Positions 1-9,310 are shown, counted from the first letter of the stretch. The stretch: DNA of 64,000 bases from Eubacteriales bacterium (GCA_030524545.1 JAUNGM010000003.1:75632-139631), one strand, 5' to 3'. The notes: generated by a model from the letters alone, not told the origin. Numbers and translations are program-made.

Positions 1-137
<137 letters not shown>

Positions 138-179
138 TTTATTTTAATCATTTTGAGAGAAATCAGGAGAGTAAAAATC

Positions 180-1367
180 ATGAATGTATTGGTAATTAAC
201 TGTGGAAGTTCTTCCTTAAAATATCAGCTTATCAACTCTGATACAGAGGCAGTTCTTGCAAAAGGTCTCTGCGAGAGAATCGGTATCGACGGCAGACTGG
301 TATACCAGAAAACAGGCTGTGACAAAGAGATCACAGAAGCTGCGATGCCTACCCATAAAGAAGCAATCCAGATGGTTCTTGACGCCCTGACCAATGAGAG
401 GACAGGTGCGATCGCAAGCCTTCAGGAAGTAAACGCAATCGGACATCGTGTCGTACACGGCGGCGAGAAATTTGCTTCCTCCGCTGTTATCACAGATGAG
501 ATGATCGCAGCAGTAGAAGAGTGCAACGACCTTGCTCCTCTTCACAATCCGGCAAACCTGATCGGTATCCGTGTCTGCGCAGAGCTGATGCCTGGCGTGC
601 CGCAGGTTGGTGTATTTGATACCGCTTTCCATCAGACCATGCCTGCAAAAGCATATCTGTACGGTCTGCCGATTGAATACTACAAGAAATATAAAGTAAG
701 AAGATACGGCTTCCACGGAACCTCTCACAGCTTCGTTTCCAAACGTGCTGTTGAATTCCTTGGCCTTGACAAAGACAACTCCAAGGTAATCGTATGCCAC
801 CTCGGCAACGGTTCTTCCATCAGCGCCGTAATGAATGGCAAATGTGTGGATACTACCATGGGTCTGACCCCTCTGGAAGGTGTTGTTATGGGAACCCGTT
901 CCGGAAACATTGACCCGGCAATTATGGAATACATCGCTAAGAAAGAGAACCTGGATATTGCAGGTATCATGAATGTCCTGAATAAGAAATCCGGTCTTCA
1001 GGGTATGACTGGTGTTTCCAGTGATATGCGTGACATTGATGCTGCAATTGAAGCCGGCAACGAGGACGCCAAGAATGCATTTGATGTTCTCTGCTATGGT
1101 ATTGCCAAATTCGTAGGCGGCTATGTAGCAGCTATGAATGGCGTTGATGCAATCGTATTTACCGCAGGTATCGGCGAGAATGCCGGAAACGTACGTGAAA
1201 CCGTATGCTCTTACCTGGGATACCTGGGAATTACAATTGATCCGGAAGTGAACAAGAAACGCGGCGAAGAAATGGTAATTTCCACTGCTGATTCCAAGGT
1301 AAAAGTTGCTGTTATCCCGACCAACGAAGAACTCGCTATCTGCAGAGAAACCGTAGCGCTTGTATAA
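180..1367 (+). CDS. ackA: Acetate kinase
   Basis: A 395-residue acetate kinase, the family's normal length. It makes ATP and acetate from acetyl phosphate and ADP. The N-terminus MNVLVINCGSSSLKYQL is the first ASKHA phosphate-binding signature; GIDGRLV, HRVVHGGEKF, VFDTAFHQTMP, YGFHGTSH, HLGNGSS, GTRSGNIDPA and TAGIGENAGNVRE follow in the expected order. The ATG at 180 is preferred over an in-frame ATG at 153 because it has an AGGAG site about 10 bases upstream and gives the conserved N-terminus. It follows pta and is closed by a strong terminator. Confidence 0.97.
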   Translation: MNVLVINCGSSSLKYQLINSDTEAVLAKGLCERIGIDGRLVYQKTGCDKEITEAAMPTHKEAIQMVLDALTNERTGAIASLQEVNAIGHRVVHGGEKFASSAVITDEMIAAVEECNDLAPLHNPANLIGIRVCAELMPGVPQVGVFDTAFHQTMPAKAYLYGLPIEYYKKYKVRRYGFHGTSHSFVSKRAVEFLGLDKDNSKVIVCHLGNGSSISAVMNGKCVDTTMGLTPLEGVVMGTRSGNIDPAIMEYIAKKENLDIAGIMNVLNKKSGLQGMTGVSSDMRDIDAAIEAGNEDAKNAFDVLCYGIAKFVGGYVAAMNGVDAIVFTAGIGENAGNVRETVCSYLGYLGITIDPEVNKKRGEEMVISTADSKVKVAVIPTNEELAICRETVALV

Positions 1368-1440
1368 TCTGCGGCGTTTCGTTTGAATTGGATTTACAGA
1401 ATACGTTTCCCTGTCCATATATTTTCCGGGGAATATCGGA

Positions 1441-1468
1441 AGGTGCGCCATTTCCGGCGCACCTTTTT
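1441..1468 (+). terminator. Rho-independent terminator after ackA
   Basis: A 9-bp perfect stem (AGGTGCGCC / GGCGCACCT, 6-base loop) is followed by TTTT. It sits about 75 bases after the ackA stop and separates pta-ackA from the next promoter. Confidence 0.9.
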
Positions 1469-1542
1469 ACAACCACCTGCAGATTGGCGTGGATCCAAAG
1501 TTTAGGCATTTAGGCATTTTTTTCTATTAGGAAAAATATTCG

Positions 1543-1571
1543 TTGACAAATACTGGCGGGATATGTATAAT
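1543..1571 (+). promoter_or_regulatory. Sigma-A promoter of the DUF177-rpmF operon
   Basis: Consensus TTGACA at 1543-1548 and TATAAT at 1566-1571 are spaced by 17 bases, about 25 bases before the DUF177 start. A short tandem copy of TTTAGGCAT lies just upstream (1501-1519) and could be a regulator site, but no function can be assigned. Confidence 0.9.
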
Positions 1572-1597
1572 TTATTAGGTGTGGATAGGAGATAATT

Positions 1598-2125
1598 ATG
1601 CAGATACATTTATCAGAAATTTCATCCTGTGATGGGAAATGTGTCCAGTACTCCGCTGCGTTTGAGATGGATATCATTACCTTCCAGTCGGGAAGCTTTC
1701 CGATTCTTCACAAGAATCCGATAGAGCTGACCATTACCAATACAGGCAATAAAGTTCTTGAAATAGAGGGTGCGGGAGATATCACAGTCGGGATTCCCTG
1801 TGACCGCTGTTTGAAGGAAGTGCCTGTCTGCATTTCTCTTTCTTTTAAGAGGAAGCTGGATATGAAGCTTACGGATGAAGAGCGGATTCATGATTTGGAT
1901 GAAAAAAGCTATCTCACAGGTATGGACCTGGATGTGGACCGGCTGGTCTATCTTGAGGTACTGATGAGCTGGCCTTTGAAGGTTCTGTGCAAAGAGGACT
2001 GCAAAGGGATATGCAGCCAGTGTGGGAAGAATCTTAACGACGGCCCCTGTGATTGCGCAGATGAGCCAAAGGATCCCCGCATGGCAGCTATCAGTGATAT
2101 ATTTAGTAAATTTAAGGAGGTGTAA
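1598..2125 (+). CDS. DUF177 / YceD family protein
   Basis: A 175-residue YceD-like (DUF177) protein, the small protein almost always encoded directly before rpmF. In bacteria and plastids the family is linked to 23S rRNA or ribosome accumulation; the exact activity is not settled. Visible hallmarks are CDRCLKEV around residues 68-75 and a Cys-rich C-terminus (CKEDCKGICSQCGKN and a CDC further on, about residues 131-153) that probably binds zinc. The ATG at 1598 follows a GGAG-type site. It is probably cotranscribed with rpmF, which starts 3 bases after its stop. Confidence 0.9.
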   Translation: MQIHLSEISSCDGKCVQYSAAFEMDIITFQSGSFPILHKNPIELTITNTGNKVLEIEGAGDITVGIPCDRCLKEVPVCISLSFKRKLDMKLTDEERIHDLDEKSYLTGMDLDVDRLVYLEVLMSWPLKVLCKEDCKGICSQCGKNLNDGPCDCADEPKDPRMAAISDIFSKFKEV

Positions 2126-2128
2126 CAT

Positions 2129-2311
2129 ATGTCCATCTGTCCAAAGAATAAATCATCTAAAGCCAGACGCGATAAGAGAAGAGCAAACTGGAAAATGAGT
2201 GCTCCGAACTTAGTAAAATGCAGCAAATGTGGTGCTCTGATGATGCCTCACAGAGTATGCAAGGCTTGCGGTAGCTACAACAAGAAAGAAATCATCAAAG
2301 TTGAGGACTAA
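2129..2311 (+). CDS. rpmF: 50S ribosomal protein L32
   Basis: A 60-residue bL32, a component of the large ribosomal subunit. It begins with MSICPKNKSSKARRDKRRANW and keeps the zinc-ribbon cysteines CSKCG and CKACG, so this is the zinc-containing form rather than the Cys-free paralogue. The SD AAGGAGGTG overlaps the end of the DUF177 gene, indicating translational coupling. Confidence 0.97.
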   Translation: MSICPKNKSSKARRDKRRANWKMSAPNLVKCSKCGALMMPHRVCKACGSYNKKEIIKVED

Positions 2312-2324
2312 TCAAAAACGGCCT

Positions 2325-2368
2325 AAAATCAGGGGGTTCAGACATATTTGAATCCTCTGATTTTTTTT
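2325..2368 (+). terminator. Rho-independent terminator after rpmF
   Basis: An imperfect long stem (AAATCAG GGGGTTCA ... TGAATCC TCTGATTT) is followed by a run of eight or more T. It ends the DUF177-rpmF transcript. Confidence 0.85.
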
Positions 2369-2807
2369 GTCGGGTTTTGTCGAACGATTTATGGCAGGAA
2401 TTGACAGAAACGGGTTGACTTTTCCATGAATGGAAGTTAAGATAGATACATCTTAGATAACTCATACAGATTCTGATTCAAATCTTGTTGATTCTGAAGA
2501 TTCATTCAAGATTCCACTTTATTAACACAAAGATTGACTAAATTTTATTTTTTTAATTTCTGATTTAAGTTTAATTATTCATATTTTATGAAAGTTTATT
2601 CAAGTATTTTCTTTTACCATTCAGATGAATCTAAGTCTAATTTTTATTCAAATTTTTCCAATCATTCAGTAATGCCTGTTTTCAGGCAGAATCAGATTCT
2701 ATTTTATTTTTAGAAAAGGAGGGATGCCTTTGGGAAAAGGGCTTTGCAGGCGTTCGCCGCCTGAAAGAGTATCTTAAAATCCATTCATTCGGAGAAAAGG
2801 AGCGGCT
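2369..2807 (+). promoter_or_regulatory. Long AT-rich leader region of the sipW operon
   Basis: A gap of about 440 bases. A plausible sigma-A promoter is TTGACT at 2415-2420 and TAAGAT at 2438-2443 (17-base spacing), which would leave a leader of about 360 nt before sipW. The leader is very AT-rich and full of ATTC/GATTC/ATTCA words (for example around 2470-2515 and 2622-2700). A 6-bp hairpin CAGGCG-TTCGC-CGCCTG lies at 2747-2763. A short ORF (2724-2777, possible starts ATG 2724 or TTG 2730, about 15-17 codons) has an AAAGGAGGG site and could be a leader peptide. No known riboswitch was recognised. Confidence 0.45.
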
Positions 2808-3326
2808 ATGAAATTCATAAAATGGATTCTCAACGGGCTTGCGGGAAGTATTGTGATTCTTGGTGCGGCAATATTTATGCTGCGCCTGGCAGGTATCTGT
2901 CCTTATGCTGTATTATCCGGTTCCATGGAACCGGTGATTCCTACAGGCGGAATCGTATTTACGGATACTACGGACAGACAACCGGCTGAAGGCGATGTCA
3001 TTACATATCAGCTTAGCGGAACTACAGTTACCCATCGGGTGATACGTCAAGAGAAGTATGGCTATATTACAAAGGGCGATGCCAACCAGGGAGAAGATGC
3101 AAATCCCGTTCTTCCTTCCCAGATAGTGGGAACGGTCTGCTTTTCTTTGCCAGTTTTAGGCTTTGTCGTTTCTTATCTTCAGAACCGGGCAGTTCTGCTG
3201 CTGATTTTGGCAGCAGCTGTCCTGTCACTTCTTGCAGAATCCAAGCCCGTTCTTAGGGCAGAAACTTTCAACAGAAAAAAAGAAAAAGGAGAGCGCGGAA
3301 AAGGGACGCGCGGGAAAACGATATGA
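2808..3326 (+). CDS. sipW: SipW-type (ER-type) signal peptidase I
   Basis: A 172-residue membrane signal peptidase of the SipW/ER class, which cleaves the special signal peptides of TasA/CalY-like fibre proteins. An N-terminal transmembrane segment (about residues 8-28) leads into the catalytic box SGSMEP (nucleophile Ser39). The second catalytic residue is His76 (TVTHRV), not Lys, and KGDAN (Asp91) follows: the ER/archaeal-type signature. A second membrane helix lies near residues 108-140, with a basic tail. The ATG at 2808 has an AAAAGGAG site. It overlaps the next gene by 4 bases and heads an operon whose three following products carry SipW-type signals. Confidence 0.93.
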   Translation: MKFIKWILNGLAGSIVILGAAIFMLRLAGICPYAVLSGSMEPVIPTGGIVFTDTTDRQPAEGDVITYQLSGTTVTHRVIRQEKYGYITKGDANQGEDANPVLPSQIVGTVCFSLPVLGFVVSYLQNRAVLLLILAAAVLSLLAESKPVLRAETFNRKKEKGERGKGTRGKTI

Positions 3327-3970
3327 AAATAAAGAAAAGAATTGTGAAAACAGCAGTGATCTGCTGTGCGGTTAGTGCACTAGCAGCGGGAGGAACTATG
3401 GCCTATCTGACAGATTATGACAAAACTGTCAATGAATTTACGGTTGGAAAGGTGGATATTGAGCTTCAGGAACCAAATTGGAAACCTGAAGATAATACAA
3501 AGCTGGAACCGTCACAGCAGATACGGAAGGATCCTCAGGTGAAAAATACAGGGGTGAATGATGCTTTTGTGTATCTGGAAGTTTCAATTCCCACAGCGGC
3601 TGTGATTACAGCAGATGCAGCAGGCAACCGCATTGATAAAAAGAATACGGAGCTTTTTACATTTACGAAGAAGGCTGACTGGACACAGATTGAGGCAAAA
3701 TCATCCGGTCAAAATAAGATTTACACGTTTGCCTATAACAAGATTTTGAAATCCGGTCAGACAAGTACTACGCTGTTTGATACGGTAACTTTTGCAAATA
3801 TTATTGAAGGGCAGTTTGATACCCGGCAATTCGCCATACCGGTAAGGGCATATGCTATCCAGTCGGTCAATACAGGCGGAGATGCAGGAACCGTTGCCCA
3901 GCAGGCAGCTGTGGCTTATCAGAAATATGTGCAGCAGAATAACGGACAGCCCGGTGGGGTGACAAAATGA
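3323..3970 (+). CDS. TasA/CalY-like exported fibre protein with SipW-type signal
   Basis: A 215-residue secreted protein. The N-terminus has basic KIKKR, a hydrophobic core (ICCAVSALAAGGTMA) and then AYLTD, the hallmark of a SipW-cognate signal. The mature part starts KTVNEFTVGKVDIELQEP and contains QIRKDPQVKNTGVNDAFVYLEVSIP, typical of the TasA/camelysin (Peptidase_M73-like) beta-sandwich fold. By family knowledge it is probably a biofilm or surface fibre subunit. It overlaps sipW at its start and the next gene at its end (4 bases each). Confidence 0.85.
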   Translation: MKIKKRIVKTAVICCAVSALAAGGTMAYLTDYDKTVNEFTVGKVDIELQEPNWKPEDNTKLEPSQQIRKDPQVKNTGVNDAFVYLEVSIPTAAVITADAAGNRIDKKNTELFTFTKKADWTQIEAKSSGQNKIYTFAYNKILKSGQTSTTLFDTVTFANIIEGQFDTRQFAIPVRAYAIQSVNTGGDAGTVAQQAAVAYQKYVQQNNGQPGGVTK

Positions 3971-4536
3971 GAAGGTGGTTCCTGCATAGATCTGCATGTG
4001 CGGTTGTGGCGGCAGGAGTTATATGTATTGGAGGAACAGCAGCTTATTTCAGCGGCTTTGACCAGGTGCAGAATCGTGTGGCAGTAGGAAGAAATACGAC
4101 GGAAATTAAGGAGGATTTTCCGGAACCTCCGGATCCGGGAGATGACGATACACCCGAGTATAAAAAAACGGTCTGGATTGGAAACACTACATCAGCGGAA
4201 AAAGGCTTTAATGTGGATTGCTATATACGGGCAGCCCTGTCCTACTCAAATTATGATATCGGAAAAGCAGTGACACTGATTGGGCTTGATACGGTCAATT
4301 GGGTTTATAACAGTGATGATGGCTATTACTATTATCGCAAGCTGCTGAAAGAAGGAGAAAATACAACGCCGTTATTTACCGGTTTTCAGATTGACAGAAG
4401 CAGGATGGATAAGCTTTATTGGGATACAATAAATGATTTTCAGATACATGTCTATGAAGAATCCGTAGAATCAGGTGATTTTACAGATTATCAGTCCGCA
4501 TGGAAATATTATCTGAATTCCGTTCGTGGCACGTAG
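3967..4536 (+). CDS. Second SipW-signal exported protein (TasA-like)
   Basis: A 189-residue exported protein. The signal ends in GGTAAYFSG, matching the SipW-type end of its neighbours. The mature part has FDQVQNRVAVGRNTTEI, then KKTVWIGNTTSAEKGFNVDCYIRAALSYSN, a divergent version of the VKNTG...VYLEVSI segment of TasA-like subunits. It has no second membrane segment. It is probably a minor fibre or anchor subunit. The start overlaps the previous stop (ATGA). Its specific role is inferred only from the operon. Confidence 0.75.
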   Translation: MRRWFLHRSACAVVAAGVICIGGTAAYFSGFDQVQNRVAVGRNTTEIKEDFPEPPDPGDDDTPEYKKTVWIGNTTSAEKGFNVDCYIRAALSYSNYDIGKAVTLIGLDTVNWVYNSDDGYYYYRKLLKEGENTTPLFTGFQIDRSRMDKLYWDTINDFQIHVYEESVESGDFTDYQSAWKYYLNSVRGT

Positions 4537-4553
4537 GAAGGGGGAATGCCATT

Positions 4554-5786
4554 GTGAAAATACGGAAAAAAATGATGGTTGCCGTACTTTCGGCAGCGAT
4601 AATAGCGGGGATTTCCGGAACCTACGGGTATTTTTCAGATATCGTGACAGTTACAAACCATATTGCTACCGGGGATGTGAATATTAGTCTGAAAGAATAT
4701 GAAACAAAGCAAGGCAAAGAAACATCCTATTCAAATCCCAAAGTGGTTTTGCCAGGTGATGTGATTTCTAAGATTCCGCGCATCACCAATTATGCAGAAC
4801 CCTGTTGGGTCAGGGCAAGGATATCGTATGAGAACGACAGAGAGGAACTGGAGGCGCTTTCAGACGATAATCTTCTGGGGATTTACGGGCAGTGGATGAG
4901 ACATGGGGAATATTACTATTATACCCAAATTCTGAACCGTGGGGAAACAGTAACGCTTTTTCAGGGGATAGAGATTCCGTCCGGATGGACAGAAGAACAT
5001 TCCGATCAGAATCTGAAGATAAGGATACAGGCGGATGCAATTCAGGCTGCGAACTTTCAGCCGGATTTCAGTGCCATGTCCCCGTGGGGAAACCAGGAGA
5101 TAGAACTTTGTGTTCATGAAGAGAATGGGGCAGCTGTCTCAAAGAAATCGAAGGTAAAACTTTCCGTAGAGTTCAATGGCAGTGCACATAAGCTTGTGGC
5201 AGTACCTGATGATTTTTTTGCAAATATAGGGACAGCCATGCCGGGAGATGTGTTTAAGGATTCCGTGGCAATTTCCAATACAACGAAAAATCCTGCGGAA
5301 ATCTTCTTCCATACAGGACTTGTGTGTCAGAGAGAAGACAGAATGGATTTGCTCAGAAAACTTCAGCTGACTATTTCTATGGATGGAAAAATCCTTTATT
5401 CAGGGGACCTTCAGGCAGAAAGTCTGAAAAGTGAGGTGTCACTGGGAAAATTCCAGCCAGGAGATGGTGGGACAATGGAATTTGCAGTTTCTGTGCCCAA
5501 AGAACTGAAGAATGCCTATGCACTTCGTGATACGGCAGTAAAGTGGTATTTTACGGTGTATGAAGATGAAGTACAGCCTTCGGCAGTTCCGGAAAATGAA
5601 TGGGGACAATCCTCTGATCCGGCAAAAGACAGAACCGCAGCTTCAAGTGTTTCGGCAGTGAAGACTGCAGATGATTCTCCGATCTTATTGTTGTTGGCAG
5701 CCGCAGTCATGTCGGCTGTGATAGGAGCAGTAGTTTTGGTTGCCAAGTATACGATAAAAAATGTCCCATGGACGTTTTTTAAGTAG
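4554..5786 (+). CDS. Large SipW-signal exported protein with C-terminal membrane anchor
   Basis: A 410-residue protein from a GTG start at 4554, chosen for the GGAAGGGGG site 9 bases upstream and because it gives a clean SipW-type signal (MKIRKKMMVAVLSAAIIAG ... GTYGYFSD). Two TasA-like repeats are visible: HIATGDVNISLKEYE ... RITNYAEPCWVRARISYEN, and later KLSVEFNGS ... PGDVFKDSVAISNTTKNPAEIFF. A C-terminal transmembrane helix (ILLLLAAAVMSAVIGAVVLV) is followed by a short basic tail. It probably anchors the fibre in the membrane without sortase, as no LPXTG motif is seen. Confidence 0.8.
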   Translation: MKIRKKMMVAVLSAAIIAGISGTYGYFSDIVTVTNHIATGDVNISLKEYETKQGKETSYSNPKVVLPGDVISKIPRITNYAEPCWVRARISYENDREELEALSDDNLLGIYGQWMRHGEYYYYTQILNRGETVTLFQGIEIPSGWTEEHSDQNLKIRIQADAIQAANFQPDFSAMSPWGNQEIELCVHEENGAAVSKKSKVKLSVEFNGSAHKLVAVPDDFFANIGTAMPGDVFKDSVAISNTTKNPAEIFFHTGLVCQREDRMDLLRKLQLTISMDGKILYSGDLQAESLKSEVSLGKFQPGDGGTMEFAVSVPKELKNAYALRDTAVKWYFTVYEDEVQPSAVPENEWGQSSDPAKDRTAASSVSAVKTADDSPILLLLAAAVMSAVIGAVVLVAKYTIKNVPWTFFK

Positions 5787-5808
5787 TCAGGAAAGGGGGT
5801 AGGAAACA

Positions 5809-8800
5809 TTGAAAAAACAATTAATGTGTTTTTTTCTTGCAGCCGCTATTTCGGCGGTGCCCATAACAGCACCGGTCATTGCTTCGGATACGGAGGCAGC
5901 GGAAGAACAGTACGCAGCGGAAGAACCGGAAATGGACGTGGTTTTTCCGGAAGAACCGGAGCAGGGGACAGAGGTGTCTTATGATGATGAGACACCTCCG
6001 GCCAGCGGTTGTTTTACAGTTCAGACCAGCGCAGACCATGGGCAGATTATCCTGAACGGCAATAGAAATTCCTATGCAGAAATGGAAAAAGTCGAATTTG
6101 TGGTTGTGCCGGATGAGGGATATGAAGTCGGCAATGTATATGCGGAGAGTGCAGACGGTTTTGTTGAAATACAGATTTTAGGTGATGAACAATATGAATT
6201 CTTTATGCCTGCAGATAATGTACGCATTACTGCATCTTTGGTTTTGAAGCAGGAGAATGCGGAAAAGGAGGATACGAAAAAAGAGAATACGAAACAGGAG
6301 AATACCGGACAGGATCGTGAACAGGCAGACCAGGAGGCGGATATTACCGTAGAAGAGGAAACAATGGAGACAATTTCTCCGGAAGAGTTTGATTTTACGA
6401 TCATCAGTGGAGAGGATGCTGATCTGATTCAGGCAGAGACACCGGAAACGGAGGAATTTTTAGAAGAAATCAAAGAGGGACAGATAATCGCCTTAGCTCC
6501 AATTCAAAACACGACTATGAAAAGTGCGGAAATTGTCATGAGTACGGCGGAGGATGGGATCGTAAGCCTTGCAGCAGAAACAAGTCCGTTTACGATGAAT
6601 ATGTTGGGTTACGTAAATATGGATGAAATCTGGGTAAATGACGGTGGATCCTCACATCATATGGGAACTGTTTGCAGAGAAATTGTGTATACGGATGATG
6701 AAGGAGTCTCACATCGTGCTCCGGTTTACTGTATGAATCCTATGAAAAACGGTCCTCTGGAACCATCAATGACCATCAAGGAGGAAGCTATCAAAATTCT
6801 TTCCAACTCCAGCATCAAAAAGATTCTCTACTATGGATATGGCGGTCCGGGGGACATTACCAATACATATGATCCTACGTGCAGTCACTGCGACTGGTCT
6901 AAAGCAGCCAACCGATATGTTTTAACACATTTTGCACTGAGTAAAGTATACTCCAATGATGTTGCCGGAGCTACAGCAGCCGAATGTGAACATGTTGGTC
7001 TGGACAGATGGATCAGTAAACTGACATCCATGACATTCCCGAATATGAAAGACTTAAAATTTTATGGAAAAGATTCCAATGGAGACATGGTATCAGCCAA
7101 AGACATGGTTGGAAATCTTACATATTTTAAAGTAGTCCCTGATTCTCTTAGCTGGTGCGGAATGGGAAGCGGTGTACAGATATCATCAACCTACATACTG
7201 ACTTCTACAATGGAGAAAAACGGAATTACGTTTACATGCAGGACATCGGACGCTTGGACAATGGGTTATTGGACAAGTGCGGATGATTATACGGCAAGAG
7301 GACAGACGAATCCCCGTGTTCTTGGTAAAGGAAAGAGTGTCACACTTTATAAGGGGGCAAGAATCCGTTATGCTTTTCCTTATACGACAACCTCAAATCA
7401 AAAGCTGACATTTGCGTCTGTCTTAAAGCCTGTGGAGTATATTGCCATCAATGCGTCGATTCAGACAAATCAAAGCAATATGCAGGATCTGGGAACATAC
7501 TTTTTTGAAGGCGACAGGGAACAATTGAGTCTGACTTTTCGGCCTGCGGCAAGCGGAACTGTTGTTTTGAAAAAAGTCGCTGACCAAAATCCGGATAAAA
7601 AAATTCAGGGCGCGGGATATCGTCTGATCGCTGCAGAAAATATTGTTTCCAATGGTGCTACTGTTTTGAAAAAGGATGAGAGAATGTCCGGTGGTCATAC
7701 GGATAAAAATGGAGAACTCACATTTTCGTATGTTCCCATAGGGAAATATTATCTTCTGGAGGTGAATACGAAAGCTGGATCAGAAGCAGAAAAATATTTG
7801 ATTGATGTAACAAAGCATCAGGTTACTGTTACCAAAAATGCGGTTAAGACGGTTACTGTCAGGGAAATTCCGGACATGTCCGGAAAAGTATCCATCCGAA
7901 AAGTGATTAAAGGTACAGAATTGGACTTGACAGGTGCGGAGTTTACATTATATACCTGGAGTAAGAAAACTCAGAAGTATACGAATGGTGTGAAACTTCA
8001 ATACAATACGTCATCAAAGCGTTATGAGTCAGGGACTGTAACGTATAGTTCGGACAATCAGGGCAAATTTATGGTAAAAGAAACAAAGAATCCAAAAGGT
8101 TTTACAGGTACTTTTAGCAAAAAATTTGTGCTGACGAAACTCGGGCAGAAAGAATTGTTTGGTTTTACGGCTGAAAATGATAGTTCTCCCAGACGGGTAG
8201 AAATTATCAAGCTGGATGCCGTAACCAGGGAAATCCTGGATAACGCAGAGTTTGCGATCTTTGAATGGGATAATGTCAGACAGGCATATAAAAGCATTGG
8301 TGAGCCGCTGACTTTTGACCCGGAGACAGAGCGGTATTACAGTAAAGAACTGGAGATCACAGACCGGAATATGGGACGATACAAAATTGAGGAGACCAGA
8401 GTACCGGAGGGATATACGGGAGAGTTTGAACGGGAAATCAATCTCTATGCAGGAGATACGGAACTGCAGTTTACCGTAGAAAATATTCCGGTCACTTTAC
8501 TGAAAGGCAGGATAAGAATAAAGAAGACCGATTCCATTACAGGAGAAAGTTTATCTGGCGCGGAATTTTGTATTTATCAGTATAACACGTTAACTGATTC
8601 TTATGAGAATACACTGGGAGACCTTTCGAAGCTTTCTTATGACGAAGAGAGCCAGATATACTGCTCAGAAGAGCTGACGATTGACAGCAATAATAATGGA
8701 AGATTCCGGGTAATTGAAACAAAAGCTCCAACCGGATATAACGGTTCCTGGAAAAAGGAGTTTGTACTTACGGAGGAGAATCCGGAACCAGAGCCATTTG

Positions 8801-9297
8801 AAGCTGTGAATGATCCGGACAGACCGCCGCTTGCAGAAATTACTGTAGTCAAAAAAGTGAAAGAAAATGAGATTGTCTGGGCTCACGGAAATCCGGTATT
8901 TTCTTTTGTTGTAGAAGGAAAAGACAGCAAGGGCAGCAGCAGGAAATATGAAAACTATGTGAGCTTTTCACAGGATGGCTATACCGTAGATGCAAATGGA
9001 TATGCTGTTATGCAGATTACCTTCCATAACGTGCCGGTCGGTCAGTATCAGGTATACGAAAAACCAGCGCTGTATTACTATCTGGAGGATTCCATTGCAA
9101 ATACAGCAAATGTATCTATTGTAAAAGGGGCCGCACCTTCTTATGGACAATTGCCGAAGGCTATTGCCTACGGAAATGTCAGACTGACCGCAGCAGAAAA
9201 TAAAGCTTCCATTACATTTGTCAACAAAAAGGCGAGATATGATCACTATATTCATAACGATGTAGTAAGAAACAGAATTCCCGTTACATTTCAATGA
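5809..9297 (+). CDS. Cna-B/SpaA-type surface protein with thioester-like domain
   Basis: A 1162-residue secreted protein from a TTG start (AAGGGGGTAGG site just upstream). A signal peptide spans about residues 1-25. An acidic linker surrounds an InlB/Flg-type beta repeat at about 70-145. A TQXA/thioester-like domain follows at about 265-500, with VYCMNP (Cys308) and RYVLTHFALSKVY, where His374 stands at the usual Gln position. Then come repeated Cna-B/SpaA domains (starting GTVVLKKV, GKVSIRKV, RRVEIIKLD, GRIRIKKTD) with E-containing ETK/ETR..P.GYTG segments typical of isopeptide-forming domains, and a final pilin-like domain. No LPXTG or membrane anchor is seen at the C-terminus. It ends the sipW operon and is probably an adhesin attached to or polymerised with the fibre. 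Confidence 0.82.
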   Translation: MKKQLMCFFLAAAISAVPITAPVIASDTEAAEEQYAAEEPEMDVVFPEEPEQGTEVSYDDETPPASGCFTVQTSADHGQIILNGNRNSYAEMEKVEFVVVPDEGYEVGNVYAESADGFVEIQILGDEQYEFFMPADNVRITASLVLKQENAEKEDTKKENTKQENTGQDREQADQEADITVEEETMETISPEEFDFTIISGEDADLIQAETPETEEFLEEIKEGQIIALAPIQNTTMKSAEIVMSTAEDGIVSLAAETSPFTMNMLGYVNMDEIWVNDGGSSHHMGTVCREIVYTDDEGVSHRAPVYCMNPMKNGPLEPSMTIKEEAIKILSNSSIKKILYYGYGGPGDITNTYDPTCSHCDWSKAANRYVLTHFALSKVYSNDVAGATAAECEHVGLDRWISKLTSMTFPNMKDLKFYGKDSNGDMVSAKDMVGNLTYFKVVPDSLSWCGMGSGVQISSTYILTSTMEKNGITFTCRTSDAWTMGYWTSADDYTARGQTNPRVLGKGKSVTLYKGARIRYAFPYTTTSNQKLTFASVLKPVEYIAINASIQTNQSNMQDLGTYFFEGDREQLSLTFRPAASGTVVLKKVADQNPDKKIQGAGYRLIAAENIVSNGATVLKKDERMSGGHTDKNGELTFSYVPIGKYYLLEVNTKAGSEAEKYLIDVTKHQVTVTKNAVKTVTVREIPDMSGKVSIRKVIKGTELDLTGAEFTLYTWSKKTQKYTNGVKLQYNTSSKRYESGTVTYSSDNQGKFMVKETKNPKGFTGTFSKKFVLTKLGQKELFGFTAENDSSPRRVEIIKLDAVTREILDNAEFAIFEWDNVRQAYKSIGEPLTFDPETERYYSKELEITDRNMGRYKIEETRVPEGYTGEFEREINLYAGDTELQFTVENIPVTLLKGRIRIKKTDSITGESLSGAEFCIYQYNTLTDSYENTLGDLSKLSYDEESQIYCSEELTIDSNNNGRFRVIETKAPTGYNGSWKKEFVLTEENPEPEPFEAVNDPDRPPLAEITVVKKVKENEIVWAHGNPVFSFVVEGKDSKGSSRKYENYVSFSQDGYTVDANGYAVMQITFHNVPVGQYQVYEKPALYYYLEDSIANTANVSIVKGAAPSYGQLPKAIAYGNVRLTAAENKASITFVNKKARYDHYIHNDVVRNRIPVTFQ

Positions 9298-9310
9298 TGT
9301 ATGATCTGTC

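Noticed and set aside
216..1451. Long open frame (411 residues) antisense to ackA
   Set aside because: It lies fully opposite a strongly conserved acetate kinase and its composition (His/Cys-rich) follows from the codon pattern of that gene.
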